Assembly: GCA_034190875.2 (NCBI GenBank) | Contig: CM067344.1 | Span: 14,712,149 to 14,776,148, forward strand | Direction: 5' to 3' | From: Urechis unicinctus | Lineage: Eukaryota; Annelida; Polychaeta; Xenopneusta; Urechidae | DNA length: 64,000 bases | Part shown: piece by piece, positions 1 to 15,281 of the stretch | Numbering within the stretch: the first letter of the stretch is position 1 | Layout: the number at the start of each line of letters is the position of its first letter | Notes under the pieces: generated by a model | Told to the model about the DNA's origin: nothing | Databases searched by the model: none | What the model saw: only the letters and a program-made list of their open reading frames with translations | Position numbers and translations under genes: made by a program

Positions 1-57
1 TACAGGATTACTAAGCAGTCACCATGTGGAGCCGCTCATTGTTCCGATACAGAAGTA

Positions 58-875
58 CTAGATAACGTATATTACAATAACATTCTGGCCCAAAGAAGCT
101 CGCCAAAGTAGGTGTGAGGCTGGGTACTCATCGTGGGCATAGAGTCGCGTTATGATGTACATGCCCTCCTCGTGTACGGACGTGGCGGGGATGAGGTTCA
201 GCTGGTAGCCATCATCATGCTGAATGATGATCTGGGCTGAGTTCTGAGCCATTACAAACGGCAGCACCTTAGCATGGGGGTGGACTCTCAGTGTCCTCTC
301 GTCCAGGCCGTGAGTGAGACTGGTCATGGAGGAGAGATGGAGGGATCCGGAGGTTCTCCGGGATGATCCTTGTGGCGCTTCAGAGGAAGCCCGAAGTATC
401 CCGATTCAGTCAATTCCGCTTTGGTCTTTTGTCGGTCAAACATAATAAATACGTCCATCTGGGCCGGGCTTATGACATGGGAATCGTCGAACGTACTGCC
501 TGCGTATCGCACGCCTTGGATCTGAATTCAGTCCTGAAGAAATCGCGAGATTTTCGGTAAAATGTAGCTGACGAGTTCTTTACAGCTGGAAATAGCAGCT
601 GCTTGTATGTGGTCTGGAATAGCGACAACATTATGGTAGAACTCCCCGAGAGCGTCCGAAAGGTCGCTATGTAACCCCACGGTGGTTTTTTCGCGAGTTA
701 TGCGACGCGGGGATTCTACTAAACAATTGTCAGCGAATATATCGCAGTTTGTCAATGAGGTAGTCTTTGCGACAATTCCCGATGCCTTCTTGGAGGGCTT
801 TTTCCGATGCGTGGATGCTTGTGGTTGTGCCTTTTGCGCATGCGCTTTGCTGTAGTTGATAGTAACGGTAGCCAT
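58..875 (-). pseudogene. Mab-21/cGAS-like nucleotidyltransferase-fold gene, broken
   Basis: The start is taken at the ATG ending at 875. About 115 codons with a Lys/Arg-rich N-terminus (AHAQKAQPQAS, then HRKKPSKK) run to an in-frame TGA near 528. The same frame resumes at once with QGVRYAGSTFDDSHV, which resembles the Gly-Ser motif region of Mab-21/cGAS-like proteins, followed by QMDVFIMFD. A frame change near 327 leads to QLNLIPAT and LLWRASL, which resemble the conserved Mab-21 core strands, and a stop lies at about 58. One in-frame stop plus one frame change argue for a decaying copy, or for sequence errors in a live gene. The family's C-terminal half is not visible and would lie beyond the window edge. 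A long TAGG microsatellite begins 130 bp upstream. The family assignment rests on remembered motif patterns and is moderate. Confidence 0.5.
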
Positions 876-1007
876 GTTGCCTTCGTGGTCACGTGATTCA
901 TAGAGAAAGTGACATCACCTACACGAGCACACCATGAAATATCAATCCCGGGAGCCGTTACTAATTTTATAATGCAAGTCAGTGACACCAGGAGAGAGAG
1001 TGGAAGG

Positions 1008-1422
1008 TAGGTAGGTAGGTAGGTAGGTAGGTAGGTAGGTAGGTAGGTAGGTAGGTAGGTAGGTAGGTAGGTAGGTAGGTAGGTAGGTAGGTAGATAGGT
1101 AGGTTGGTAGGTAGGTAGGTAGGTAGGTAGGTAGGTAGGTAGGTAGGTAGGTAGGTAGGTAGGTAGGTAGGTAGGTAGGTAGGTAGGTAGGTAGGTAGGT
1201 AGGTAGGTAGGTAGGTAGGTAGGTAGGTAGGTAGGTAGGTAGGTAGGTAGGTAGGTAGGTAGGTAGGTAGGTAGGTAGGTAGGGTAGGTAGGTAGGTAGG
1301 TAGGCAGGTAGGTAGGTAGGTAGGTAGGTAGGTAGGTAGGTAGGTAGGTAGGTAGGTAGGTAGGTAGGTAGGTAGGTAGGTAGGTAGGTAGGTAGGTAGG
1401 TAGGTAGGTAGGTAGGTAGGTA
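1008..1422. repeat. (TAGG)n tetranucleotide microsatellite
   Basis: About 415 bp of nearly pure TAGG repeat with a few interruptions (near 1094-1105, 1282 and 1305). On the minus strand it reads as a false Tyr-Leu-Pro-Thr repeat protein, which is not a gene. Confidence 0.97.
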
Positions 1423-1525
1423 GAGAGAGAGAGGGAGGGAGAGACAGAGAAACAGACAGACAGACATAAATAAAGAAAAAAAGAGACAGACAGACAGACA
1501 GACAGAATAAAAGAAAAAGAGAGAG

Positions 1526-1591
<66 letters not shown>
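1423..1591. repeat. Purine-rich GA / GACA low-complexity tract
   Basis: GAGAGG and GACAGACA runs, then about 70 bp of (GA)n ending near 1591. It directly follows the TAGG microsatellite. Confidence 0.9.
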
Positions 1592-1593
<2 letters not shown>

Positions 1594-2074
1594 ATGATGA
1601 TCTAGACAGCTTCAAGTGCTTGTCATCATTAACGTACATACCTACTTACGCTAGTTATTTAACCAGTTCATCCACACGATTTGACTTCTCAGTAACTCGC
1701 AAATAACCCATTCTCACGAACGGTATTCCTCTGAACCGCTTTACCCGCATTACAACTAGAGTCGGCACAAACGCCAACGGCATGTCTTCCAATGACAAGC
1801 CTGGAAGACCAGCAATACGGTATCTCTAAACAAAATAAAATTTTTGACCTATTAGTTCAGCAATCGGGACTGTGATTTTGCCTTGTTTACATAACGTAAG
1901 GTTGGTGTTAAGACACCCTATGCGCCGCGCCGCTCATGTTTACGATAGATGTCAGCGAGGGGAGCTGGTACCGCGCACTATTTTCGGATAGATGTCACAA
2001 GCTGCAGCCCGTTAGATGTTTTGACATGACCCCTTAACCAAGTCAATACAAAGCCGAGGGTATGCCACTAAGAC
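1592..2074. other. Unannotated intergenic DNA
   Basis: No convincing open frame, splice pattern or repeat was seen between the GA tract and the SINE-like sequence. Confidence 0.5.
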
Positions 2075-2379
<305 letters not shown>

Positions 2380-2385
2380 CACCTT

Positions 2386-3878
2386 AGTTCCCTTGCGACC
2401 CCACGCTTATCCCAAAAAGTGTTTGTCTACTCTAATCCTTACCGACACTCCACCTAAAACACTGAGACCCCAACCGGTATTTAGCATGCATGAAATTAGC
2501 ATAATGCGCATAAAGGTCTTGAGAAGGAATTGCGTCATTTGAAGGAAAACAATCCATAGCGGCCGATACTTAAATGTCTTAAAAATGTACGAGGCACGAC
2601 AGCAAATCTGTACATATCTCAAACTTCATACAAGATAACCTACACACATGCTTGATATTAAAGTATGGTATTGCTTAGGCAGTCTAAAGTGCACAATTAC
2701 TTCTCACACAAGTACAGTGCAAGTAACTCAGCAAACGGCAACCGGCGAGGAACCGGTCTCAATCCACCATCATAGATCAAGGGAACATCGAACAAAATAT
2801 CACCACTGTGTTAACGTTGTTGAGTGGTTGCTGGAAAATGTGAAGGAGAAAGTGATTTAGAGGGTGCTGGTAAATGTGAAGTAGAAAGTGATTAAGTGGG
2901 GCTGGTAAATGTAAAGGAAAAAGTGATTTAAAGGGTGCTGGTAAATGTGGAGTAAAACGTGATTAAGTGGGGCTGGTAAATGTGAAGGAGAATGTGATTA
3001 GTGGGTGCTGGTACATGTGAAGGAGAAAGTGATTTAGAGGGTGCTGGTAAATGTGAAGTAGAAAGTGATTAAGTGGGGGCTGGTAAATGTAAAGGAGAAA
3101 GTGGTGTAAAGGGTGTAGTTAAATGCAAAGGAGAAAGTGATTCAGAGGATGCTTGTATATGTGAAGGAGAAAGTGATTTAGAGGGTGTAGTTAAATGCAA
3201 AGGAGAACGGAATTCAGAGGGTGCTGGTAAATGTGAAGGATTGCGACAAAGAGTGCGAAATATGGAAATGCAGCTGATTAAAAGGCACCTGCCACTGGTA
3301 TCGATTTTGGTGCATAATTGAAGACTCAATAATGATATATCATAGGCGAAATTAGATAGATAGTTGAAATGACAGACGCAACGGGTCATTTAAATGGCAA
3401 AATTAACGAAGAGATATTTCAAAATATCGTTACATAGTAACATAATAGTATATGCAGATGGTGGTAGATCTAAGCGACCTAAAAAAGTTAATGCTTAAAT
3501 CATTCTAACGGTCTGAAGAAATTTCGACTTGCTTTTGTTAACTTTATTTAATTGTTTTAAGATGCCTTGGCATATCCGCGCACCTATATCTGCTACATAA
3601 CTACACATACCTTACTGTACACACCTAAACAAACACTCACATGTTAACACACTTCCCTTAACACACCCACCTTACCATACAAATATCAACACAGTGCAAG
3701 GAGTTACATAGGTTATAACTCCTTGCACAGTGACACCCACATCTACCCACCAACATCAGCACACTTACAACAGCACAGCAACCTCACCACATTCACCAAG
3801 AGTCTTATCAACCGCTAGACGAACCCATTCCTCGAGCTCTGGTCACTCGCCGGTCGTCTTGGTCAGCCACACACCAAC
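2386..3878 (+). repeat. Dispersed repeat with 36-bp minisatellite, copy 1
   Basis: This segment matches 11451-13631 in the same orientation. Shared landmarks are the AGTTCCCTTGCGACCCCACG start, the TAGCATGCATGAAATTAG block, the GCGACAAAGAGTGC block after the minisatellite, and an end near GCCACACACCAACTG. The minisatellite (about 2820-3235) has a unit close to GGTGCTGGTAAATGTGAAGG plus AGAAAGTGATTTAGAG, 36 bp. Copy 1 lacks about 400 bp that copy 2 has near 11580-11960. The superfamily was not recognised and no terminal inverted repeats were seen. Confidence 0.75.
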
Positions 3879-4340
3879 TGACCATGTTTATGTCGTTCAT
3901 GGTAGACTCCTGCCAGGACAGTATTTTAACATTATCAGAAGCGTTGCTAATTGTACAAGATAAACTTACAGCTCTAAGATTCAGGCTTAAACTTAAAAGG
4001 AGATTGTCTGACAAATCATCTTCTTCATTCACGACACTGTATTCCTCAAGCAAATCAACTAAACTAACGAAAAAATGGTCCAATTTTTATTTATAACCAT
4101 TCATCTTACTCTCAAAATTGTAAAAAAATAGATTTCTGTACATATTCCAGACAGTTTTAAAGTAGCTCATGGTGAATGAACTCCCTCATCGCTTCGGTAT
4201 GCGAAATATTCGGGTTCAGTACTCTTATCCTTATCATTATATATACTGTTTATACATATGTTAACAGGCATACATGTAAAAATCAAAAGACAAACATAAC
4301 ACTACCTCACTGATCAGTGTGTATAGAACATGGCTATTTA

Positions 4341-4941
4341 TAGCTCCGGTCGAACGGTAATATGAATATATACCGTTCTGCTTCAACATTTTCCGCGCGT
4401 CCAAGAAAACGCGTTTGGCTAATGTGCAACATAACGCATCTAGAAAATAACAAATAAAAAAAAGTCCTAACGCACCCAAAAACTTAACCCCACTCGACGC
4501 TAATCTTCAAGAAATGCCATCGATATATCATTTCCGAAACATCGCGATACGATGACCGCCATTTTGGAAAATATTGGGTCGCGTGATTTCCCGCGATATC
4601 CCGCCGCCTCATCCGCATTGCCTTAGCATTAGTCGTCGATGGGTCACATCATTCTGAGCATACGCGATGCACGTGGTCTTGAACTTGAAAACAAACATGT
4701 TGCTGTGTTTCGGACTTTTTTTACCGCTTCCCAAATTGATCGAACTTTAAAAAATTACCATGGATAAAATCTTCCGCCGAAAAGGGATAACATTGTCCGT
4801 GAACATCATTGCATTCTAAAACTCCATCACTTGGGTATGTTTGGTGTTTGGTAGTTGTCTGAATCGATCTCAATTTTTTTACATTGCGTCGGTTTAAGAG
4901 AAACTCAGAAAGTACGTCTGAGTAGACGTCTTGTAGGGCTA
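4341..4941 (+). mobile_element. Non-autonomous DNA transposon, 9-bp duplication type, copy A
   Basis: The element starts TAGCTCCGGTCG and ends CTTGTAGGGCTA, the same ends and interior as 16196-16968 (for example GTGGTCTTGAACTTG and CCGCTTCCCAAATTGATC). The flanks are GGCTATTTA (4332-4340) and GGCTAGTTA (4942-4950), a 9-bp target duplication with one mismatch. A 9-bp duplication is typical of Mutator-like elements, and Merlin is another possibility. No transposase is encoded. Confidence 0.75.
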
Positions 4942-4950
4942 GGCTAGTTA

Positions 4951-6307
4951 TATATCAAGAAACTCAGCTTTCAGCTGTTCAGACAACATTAGGTATTCCG
5001 CGAGTTATCTGGTTATATGCGGTATGTTTCAAGGCGCTACTCACATCATTGTTCCAGGCTACGGATACATTTATAGAGCGGAGTTGAACTTTGGTGTCGA
5101 CTCACAAACCAAAAATCTCCTCCAATTTGTTTGCTGTTGTTGAAATCGAACGTTGTGCTGTTTCTGACAGCAAAGGCCATGTACAAGGCTGCCCATACAA
5201 ACTGGAGATCGATCGCTCGGACGCTCCACGTCCTCGTGTTTTTCCCCGTGGTTTTTGACAGCGAGGTATAGCAATGGGTATTTGGTTTGTGATGGGTATC
5301 CAAATGGATCTGTATTCTTTAATTAACATATGATGCTCAATATTGGGTGTTTGTTCAAGTCCCCTGGGTCAAGGACGGCCAGCCCCATCAGTCAGCGTGG
5401 TTGCGTTGTTTCAAAGACAGGTTTTATGGCATGATAAGCAAACAGAAAGGCCAGGTCCGTACATTCTCCTTCCACTGTTTCCTGCAATATCTTCTACCTC
5501 ATGGCCCGGACGTCCTGGGGCGCTCGTTGATAGCCTGCGGGCCCCGCGTAACAAACCTGTTTATTTAGTGGCCGCTATTTAATTAACCGCCTTGCCGTTA
5601 CGAACCATAGCATCGTTTTGGACTGACCACGGAAGTTTTTTTTTTTTTTTTCAGTTGCGAAGCTTAATAAAACTTTTTCATTATGAATCGTTAGTTCGGT
5701 ATATGGATGGGTCCCTTGTAGCTCCTCAAGGTGGTCTAGATATGATTTGGGATGATTAAATTTTGGTATATGTATTGGTGACCCTTTTAAAAAATTTGTA
5801 TATGAATGGGTCTATTTTCTGAGGTTTGGTATGTAAATGATTCCCTTTTCTCACTTTGGCTTGGTATAGATATGGTCCGGTTTTCGTTCCCTTGGCGGCA
5901 CACCCCTACCCTTTTCCAAGGAGAGAACCCCCCCCCCCCCCCCCCCCCCCTCAAAGCCTGCACAGAAGCCGATGCGCAAGGAGAAATAGTGTCCCGGTTG
6001 TCATCTGCTTGCGCGCGCTTTCGAACCCCATGTTGTATGGCGGTGTACGTTATGCCAGGTACTGTGACATTATGACGACTATTCAAACCGACCGAACTCC
6101 GGGACGACGATTGTTATTCAAGGTTAAATACCGTTTATAAATATAACCAAGCTTTAAGCTACGTATTACGAGTAAAGTCTAATAGGACAGAGAAGACTGA
6201 GACATTTTGCACCAAAATTTACACCATTTCATATTCCATTTCCATCCATAAAACAGCATTTTTATCACAAAATGATATTTTATGTCATATTGTGTGGTGG
6301 ATTGTTA
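4951..6307. other. Intergenic DNA without a supported gene
   Basis: Short open frames occur around 5046-5580 on both strands but match nothing recognised and lack plausible splice context. There are homopolymer runs of T near 5638-5651 and of C near 5929-5950. Confidence 0.5.
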
Positions 6308-9300
6308 TCAGCCTATCATGTGTAACTCTGGAGCCAGCTTCCACAATTCCCGCTCTGCCTCCACACCACTCACCAGCATGGGTACCACAACCAACCTCGT
6401 ATTTGTCTCCTGACTTGGTATACAAATGTCAGTGACATGGAATTGATTAGCAGCTGTGTGCCCCAGACATGCCCCTCTCTGACCTTCCTCCTTAACATGA
6501 CCTTGGATAAAGGTGTATATGGAGAAGAAGCTAATGATTGTTTGATTGTTTGAGGAGTAAGTCCATGCAATCGTACAAGAGATAGCAGTCAGATCTGTCT
6601 GGTCAACTTGTTTCCTGGTCAGGTGAGATATTGTTGCACTTGATAGGTCTTCTTCATCCAATGTGAGCTTGCTGCAGGTCATCAGCTGAGAAAATACAAT
6701 GAGGGTCAAATGGTTGAAGATGGCTTGCTGATGCCAATAAAGGGTGATATCAAAAATGCACAAAAGATACATTTACAAAAGTATGTATCCGATTTTTATA
6801 AATTAGAACGAAGTGTATCATTGCACAGCAGGTAAGCTAGTAATCATTGGCCTCTATCTTTACCTTGAATTCACCCAGCAACAATTCCACATGCTTGCTA
6901 TCAGCATCTGCTGGAACTATTTCATTGCCAAACAACAAGGAGGTCCTCTCAATCACATTTACATCTTCATCTATGACATAAGTCCTGTGAAACCACATTT
7001 AAATCACACATTTCTGTTTACAAACAAACCACTGACTTGGTAACATGTTTATATCATATTCCCATGTCATTTTGAGTGAGTTACGCACCTTGACATCCAT
7101 CCGTTTTGAAGCTTCGTCCTTGGGATCAAATGACCTTGATGGAGTCTGTCAAGGTCAGATTGAGCACATTGTGCCACACATGTAACATTGTCAGAGGTAG
7201 ACCAATCATAGAGGTCAGAGGGTAGAAGGATGAACCTCTTGGTCGGGGACGTGGAGGATGACAGATGGGACCGAGCATCCAATTGAATGGACCAAGGTCT
7301 GCCACAGGCTTCATCCTGTTTGTAGGTCATATGGACTGTCACTGGCCTTGATTGTGTTAAAGTGATTCTAGAGGAAAATAACCTGACGGGGCAAGATTCA
7401 TAATCAGATATTGGTGGGTCGATGTGAATAAATGCCTGATATAGAGCCGTATAACAGCTCATATACTTCAGTATTCATTTAATAATCTTACTCACACAAA
7501 CTCAGCAGATCTCTCCACGTTTCCCGTGATTTTGAGAGCACCCCCTCCCCTGTATGCATCATCTGTGTGGTAGAAGGATTCAAGCTTTCTGATACTTTCC
7601 CCGGGCACATTTGACACAGAACTCGTAGGGTTGGTTGTGGATAGGGTATTCTGTAGAGAGAGGTTGGTCCAACCACCTGTACTCACCACCTGCAAATGAA
7701 CATTCCTGATAACCTCAGCAGGCAGGGCACAATATATCATAGTCAATGTTGAAGCAAAGATTAGAATATTGGTAGTGAGATTAACAGAGGTTTTCTAAAA
7801 GAGGAATGATGATTGTACTCTTAAGCACAACCATCCACAGGCTAGCAAATCCCTCACTCGAGAACTTGAACGCATAGTACAGCCATTACTGACTGAACTA
7901 TCATGGTCAGCGTATTGTGTCTGACTCACCTCCCCATTAATGAAGTGTTGATGACCCCAACCCTGACAGAAACTGGTGACAAAACACTCTCCATTGAAAA
8001 GTTCTGGCTTGATACGGTCTTCTAGCAGAGACCAAAACCTGTTCACAGCCACACAGGGACCAATGAGATATTCTGCTCACAACTACCCTGTTCTTATTTA
8101 AATGGGGAATAGGAGGTATGTACATCAAATCTATGCTAATGAATATACAACGTGCACAAAATTGACAACATATCCTATTTGCATATATGTAAATTTGACA
8201 GAAATAAGAGGGATTCATGGCAAGCAAATCAACGTATATATAATGGGATGATGGGCTCGTTATTAAGCAGCATCACCACTCATGTTATATATTAGAATAC
8301 TCTAATCTTCCTTTGATAATGTTTAACAGGTTAGATGGTTAGATAAGGGCAGATAACACATGGTGGGGGGGGGGGTGGAAGTAAAACATCTGTGTAAGTG
8401 GTCATTAATTTTTAACCACAACATGTATTTTCTTGATAGGTTCAAGCAATGAGTTCCTAAGGTTGACCTGTTGTTATTCTGTATGAAATCCTCCTTGCCA
8501 TGTTTTTCATAGACCCAGCCAGGTGCAAAAAGTGCCACAGAGAGACCATGGGGTCTGATCACATCTATGGCCTGCATTGTTCAAACACTCATCAAATACA
8601 CGATGCTGTCACAACGAATAGCAATGCATTAGTATATACAAACTCTTCGTCAACAATGAGATTCATATGAGGGAGATATAATCCTTACATCAATAAACAA
8701 TGAGATTCATATGAGGGAGATATAATCCTTACATCAATAAACAATGAGATTCATATGAGGGAGATATAATCCTTACATCAATAAACAATGAGATTCATAT
8801 CAAGGAGCAAAAGACCCCATATCAGTAAAAGTGAACTTGATATTCAGGAGTAAAAGGCTTTATATTAATAACAAAAAACCAAGTCTGATCTCAGCAAAAG
8901 GCTTTATATCAGTGAACAATAAGCCAAATATCAGGTATTAATAACCAATAGAATATGTATACTTTCACCACAGCCCTTGACTATGGCCACACCAACAGTA
9001 AACACAGACTCACAACAGTCTTACCTCAACCGTGTTGAAACCTCCACCACCGCGGCAGCCGCGTCCAAAGACATCCACACCAACATAAATATCTGTCAAT
9101 CGAGAATTAACTTCTCCTGTTACAGTTCCCATGGCAACAGATCGTTCTAAGTTGCCATCTTTCCAGGTGTAATTTAAGAAGATCCCATCACAGGCATCAA
9201 AGAACTGACTGCAGCAAATACAAGCATCCCTGTTGATGAACATGCCAAGATATCCACGGGAGAATGTTATTCATAATGAACAATGCATTCACTGTGAAAG

Positions 9301-10229
9301 CAATAGGCAGGTTGACAATGCTTACTAGTTGAGTTCATTGAGTTCATTCTGCCATCGGAGTTCACCACTGGATATGACACTATCGTACCAGAGAACCTGC
9401 GAGTCAGCATCTCTCTGCCTCATCCCTTGGCACAGCACTCGGACGAAGTGAACCAGCACTGGCATCTGACTCTCCTGCATGCAGGTCAACGCAACCAAAC
9501 TCTATGTTAGAAAATTGTTGGCCAATGTTGTTGTTGTAGATATACATGATACCATAAACATACGACAGATAAGTTCATCAACAAAAGATTTACCTCCACC
9601 ACATTCTCAATGTTGACTAGCCACCCCTGGAAGCGATAGTGGCAAGCAATGTCCACCAATTTGCTGGCCAATTGTTCTGCAGTTTCGTTTGATTTCAGGA
9701 ACTTTGCGCACAGCTTTTTGCCATCGTCCCATTCCGTAATTATAGTCCCTAGACATGAGATCATTCCCTGTCTTATTGATATGTGGGTATTGGTGATATC
9801 ATGAGAGCAAGTGCTACAAGTCTTATTGGATACATATCAGTCGAGCCGTTTACTCTACCTAGAACGCGGACACCGTTGTGTGCAGCAGCTGTCGTCCATG
9901 CTGGTGGGGGTATGGTGACAAAGTGATGACTGAAATAGACAAAGGTGTCGATTTGGGCCCAGTGGCTGAAACGATAGCCATCCGCACTGTCAACACCCTG
10001 GATGAATCTAGTATAATCAATCAGAAATGCAATCATCAGATCCATGAAACACACCACATTTGGAACCACTGAATGGATATTGATAAGCCTCACCTGTCGT
10101 CCAGGTATCCACCAGCCATATCATGACACAACAGCCATTTACGACCATTATGTTGCCTTGGGATACATCCCGAAGGAAAGCGGGGGATACAAGGGTCGGT
10201 CTCAGAGCCTGTCCACTGTAACACCTCCT
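6308..10229 (-). CDS. ENGASE: Cytosolic endo-beta-N-acetylglucosaminidase (GH85), 5' end not found
   Basis: In known family members this enzyme cleaves the chitobiose core of free N-glycans in the cytosol. Coding exons read from splice sites, in transcript order: 10094-10229, 9859-10007, 9594-9748, 9326-9474, 9025-9208, 8468-8571, 7930-8038, 7496-7689, 7089-7382, 6864-6984, 6308-6685. All phases join without a break, giving about 657 codons, and the stop is TGA. Diagnostic motifs in order are LLCHDMAGGYLDDR, YFSHHFVTIPP, WLVNIENVVE (the GH85 Asn-Ile-Glu catalytic segment), VLWYDSV, DIYVGVDVFGRG, SVALFAPGWVYE and CFVTSFCQGWG. The C-terminal half follows the weaker animal ENGASE pattern and ends at an unconserved tail. 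The first visible exon begins in phase 1, so at least one upstream exon with the start codon is missing from this reading and should lie above 10230. Family members are about 740 residues. Confidence 0.93.
8645..8800. repeat. 44-bp tandem repeat in an ENGASE intron
   Basis: The unit CAATGAGATTCATATGAGGG plus AGATATAATCCTTACATCAATAAA is repeated about three and a half times with near-perfect identity. It lies in the intron between the exons at 9025-9208 and 8468-8571. Confidence 0.9.
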
Positions 10230-10360
10230 CTGTGTTGCACAATGGCTGACACACTGGGTGGGTACTAATGAGTGTAGTCATACTTGTCCTCGGTCATGGA
10301 CACACTGAAAATATAAATCCATAAAAGACTACACTCAAAGTATAAATGATGAAGCTGTGA

Positions 10361-10495
10361 TGCTGTGAGGTAGGGTAAGTATAGTGTTTAACAGTTCACC
10401 AACACCATGTGCTATATGGTGCCTTGAAAGAATATGAAGCGATAACATTGACCTGATTGACCAAACAAAATACACATGGATGATGATGTAGTATA
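10361..10495 (+). mobile_element. Short dispersed repeat (SINE-like), copy 1
   Basis: It shares ordered blocks with 36335-36492 in the same orientation: CACCAACAC, ATGTG, a TGGYGCCTTGAAAG block, ATTGACCTGA and CATGGATGATGATG. The shared length and divergence suggest an old SINE family common in this genome. Confidence 0.5.
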
Positions 10496-10962
10496 GGTCT
10501 ATGATAGTTTCGTTTGGAGCCAGGCTACCTAAGCTCTGGCTTTTCACCTTCATTGAATTACATATTTACAGACCTGGTCGGACAATGATATACATCTATA
10601 CTAACATCACGTTCTGCAGTGCCAGTTGAATTATTGACGATACTGCATTAGTGCATGACGATTAGCAGCCATATGGCCGTTCATGACTACATAAAATGCT
10701 TCCTTGCATATATCCCTGCATGACGTTTTGTTGATAAATATGTAGGCCTATACCTTTCACAATGTATATTCATGTAGGAATGTAGCCCTACACGACGTCC
10801 GAGGTATACCGTTCAATGGGGGCTAGTAGGGATGTAGACCTGCGCGGACGTATCATTTCACTTTAACCACAGGACGTCCTGCACTACACTCAGTCTACAG
10901 GCTGTGCTAGTGGGGATCATAACGCATCAGTACGAAAGGGCACAATGATCGTTCGTCGAGAG

Positions 10963-11099
<137 letters not shown>

Positions 11100-11189
11100 G
11101 GTAGGATTTACTCACAGGTACGATCGCTGAAGAGCTGCAGTAGTTAGTTTCGTTTTCGATTTCATTTGTATGGAAGGCCCTACCAACTT

Positions 11190-11450
11190 AATTGTTTATG
11201 TACTCTGTTAGCCCTACGTCTACCAATGTAATCCCGGCCATGCAAACCCACCCTATTCCCCGACGTTACTGCACCATAACGGGCGCCATGACCCCACTTA
11301 ATCAATGCCATAGGCCAACCCTAATATCCGCCTTGCACATCACCTCACCCAACTCTGATCCTGCTTCTATCCCGGCTTGCTCTAATCGACCCAAACCCCT
11401 GTAACGCCCACCTTGCTAAACCACACTCATCCCCGCCGTTATTTCTACAT
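11190..11450. repeat. Degenerate C-rich tandem repeat
   Basis: Loosely repeated CCC-TAAT-CC-style units (for example CACCCTATTCCCCGACG, CCACCTTGCTAAACC) of about 25-30 bp lead into dispersed-repeat copy 2. Confidence 0.45.
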
Positions 11451-13631
<2,181 letters not shown>

Positions 13632-13806
13632 GCCCAACACCCCAACGAACTCTCTTGAACCTGACCTTATCAGCGCGCCCAGCGGCATGGTCACGTGATT
13701 TCTGTACTTGAGTGTCCCAAATTAAAGCTTTGTGATCAGCCATTTATTAGCATCGCTTCGGCCCACTACATGCCATACTTCCAATAATCTCGCAGAAAAG
13801 GGAGCC

Positions 13807-15281
13807 ATGGCGTCTGTGGAAGCGAGGGACTGGCGCGTAGGCCTCTCTCTCTGTCAACGCCTGCAGAACATGCTGGCTGGACAGTACGGAAGTGACGTCA
13901 TCTTCCAGGTGGGCGATGGGGACGCCAAGGAGACGATTCAGGCACACAGGTTCCCACTTATCGCTGGTTCAGCAGTGCTGGAAGCTGCGTTGACGAGATG
14001 GTCTTCGGGTGTACAGCAGCCTATACTTGTCACTGACGTGGAACCCACAGCTTTCAAAGCAATGCTGAGGTAGGGTGGTGGGGGTGGGGTGGCTTATTAA
14101 ACGCCAATTATTTCAAATGTTGGCAGATGTTTGTTGGTGGTCATTGCATAGTCCCGTGGAAGATTGATCTGAACGAACCATAATGTTTCAGGTTCCTTTA
14201 TTGTGAGGATCTGTCTCTTACAACTGAAAACGTGATGGCTCTGTTATACGTCGCCAAGAAATACCTGATCACCCATCTCTCTGAGAAGTGCGTTGAGTTT
14301 TTGGAGACACAGATCAAGGTTGACAACGTATCTACCATTCTGGATGGAGCCATGCGATACAACGAACCCGACCTGTCCAAGAAATGTCTCACCTTTATCA
14401 ACAAACACACGTCTGACGTCATCAAATCCGGCGACTTCGTTGACATATCAAACAAATCGTTGCTGGCGATCGTGAAGTCTGATGAGCTGTTGGTGGAGAG
14501 TGAGGTGGATGTGTTGACTGCTTGTATCAACTGGGCTGATGCTGAATGTGCGAGACAGGGCAAGGACTGTAGTGATCTCTGCCGGCGAAGCGCTCTCGGG
14601 GACGTGCTTATTCAGATCCGCTTCCCTACCATGACCAATGTGGAGTTCGCTAAAGCATCAAGAAAATCTGAGTTGTTGACGGCATTGGAGAAAAGTGGCG
14701 TTTACGAGCATATAGCTCTACAAGACACTGCATGTACAACATGCAGTTGTGATTCCAAGTTCATCAAGAAGCCAAGATCCTACCACCCGGCCTCAATCTC
14801 GCTCAGCAGGTATACAACTCAAGCGGCCGTCTGTCGATTTAGCTTGACTAATGTGAAGTATGGCTGGCCGGCGAGTGGCACCTCCAGCGCCGTGGATTTC
14901 GTATGCAGTAAGCCTGCTGCGATTGCCGGAGTGGGTATATATGGAAGCAACTCTGTTTGCAGTCATAACGTTACATTGACTCTTTTCAATCGGGATGGTC
15001 AGATATTAGCGAATGCTGACGGACTGTCCTTAATCTCCGACGGCAGTGACAAGCCAAAACGACTTGATTTCACTCAGCCTATTCACATCCTCGCTGGTTT
15101 CAGATACACTGTAACAGCGGCCCTTACCGATTCAGCGAGTACTTATTACGGCCAATTCGGTAGCGTGAATATTGTAACTGACTCTCTCTCGGTGGCTTTC
15201 CATGACTCGTCTCGGGGGACGACCACTGCGTATGGCCATGCCTCTCAGGGACAGATCCCTGAGATATATTTCAGAGTTTAA
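13807..15281 (+). CDS. BTB/POZ-BACK-PHR domain protein, BTBD6/BTBD3-like
   Basis: Two coding exons, 13807-14069 and 14192-15281, join in phase (AG|G) to give 450 codons plus TAA, the normal size for BTBD3/BTBD6/BTBD2 relatives. Exon 1 holds the start and most of the BTB domain (GSDVIFQVGDGD, HRFPLIAGSAVLEA). Exon 2 opens with FLYCEDLSLTTENVMALLYV, completing the BTB, then a BACK-type helical region (LAIVKSDELLVESEVDVLTA, CINWADAECARQ). A C-terminal PHR beta-sandwich follows (CSKPAAIAGVGIYGSNS, YTVTAALTD, GQIPEIYFRV). Family members act as substrate adaptors for CUL3 ubiquitin ligases; here that role is inferred from domain order only. The start ATG sits in a good context (GAGCCATGG). Which of the vertebrate paralogues it matches cannot be told by eye. 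Confidence 0.93.

Noticed and set aside
752-1639. Long minus-strand frames rich in Tyr-Leu-Pro-Thr and Ser-Leu
   Set aside because: They are translations of the TAGG and GA microsatellites, with no conserved flanking domain.
5046-5582. Several overlapping frames on both strands
   Set aside because: They overlap in different frames, show no recognisable family motif and have no matching splice partners.
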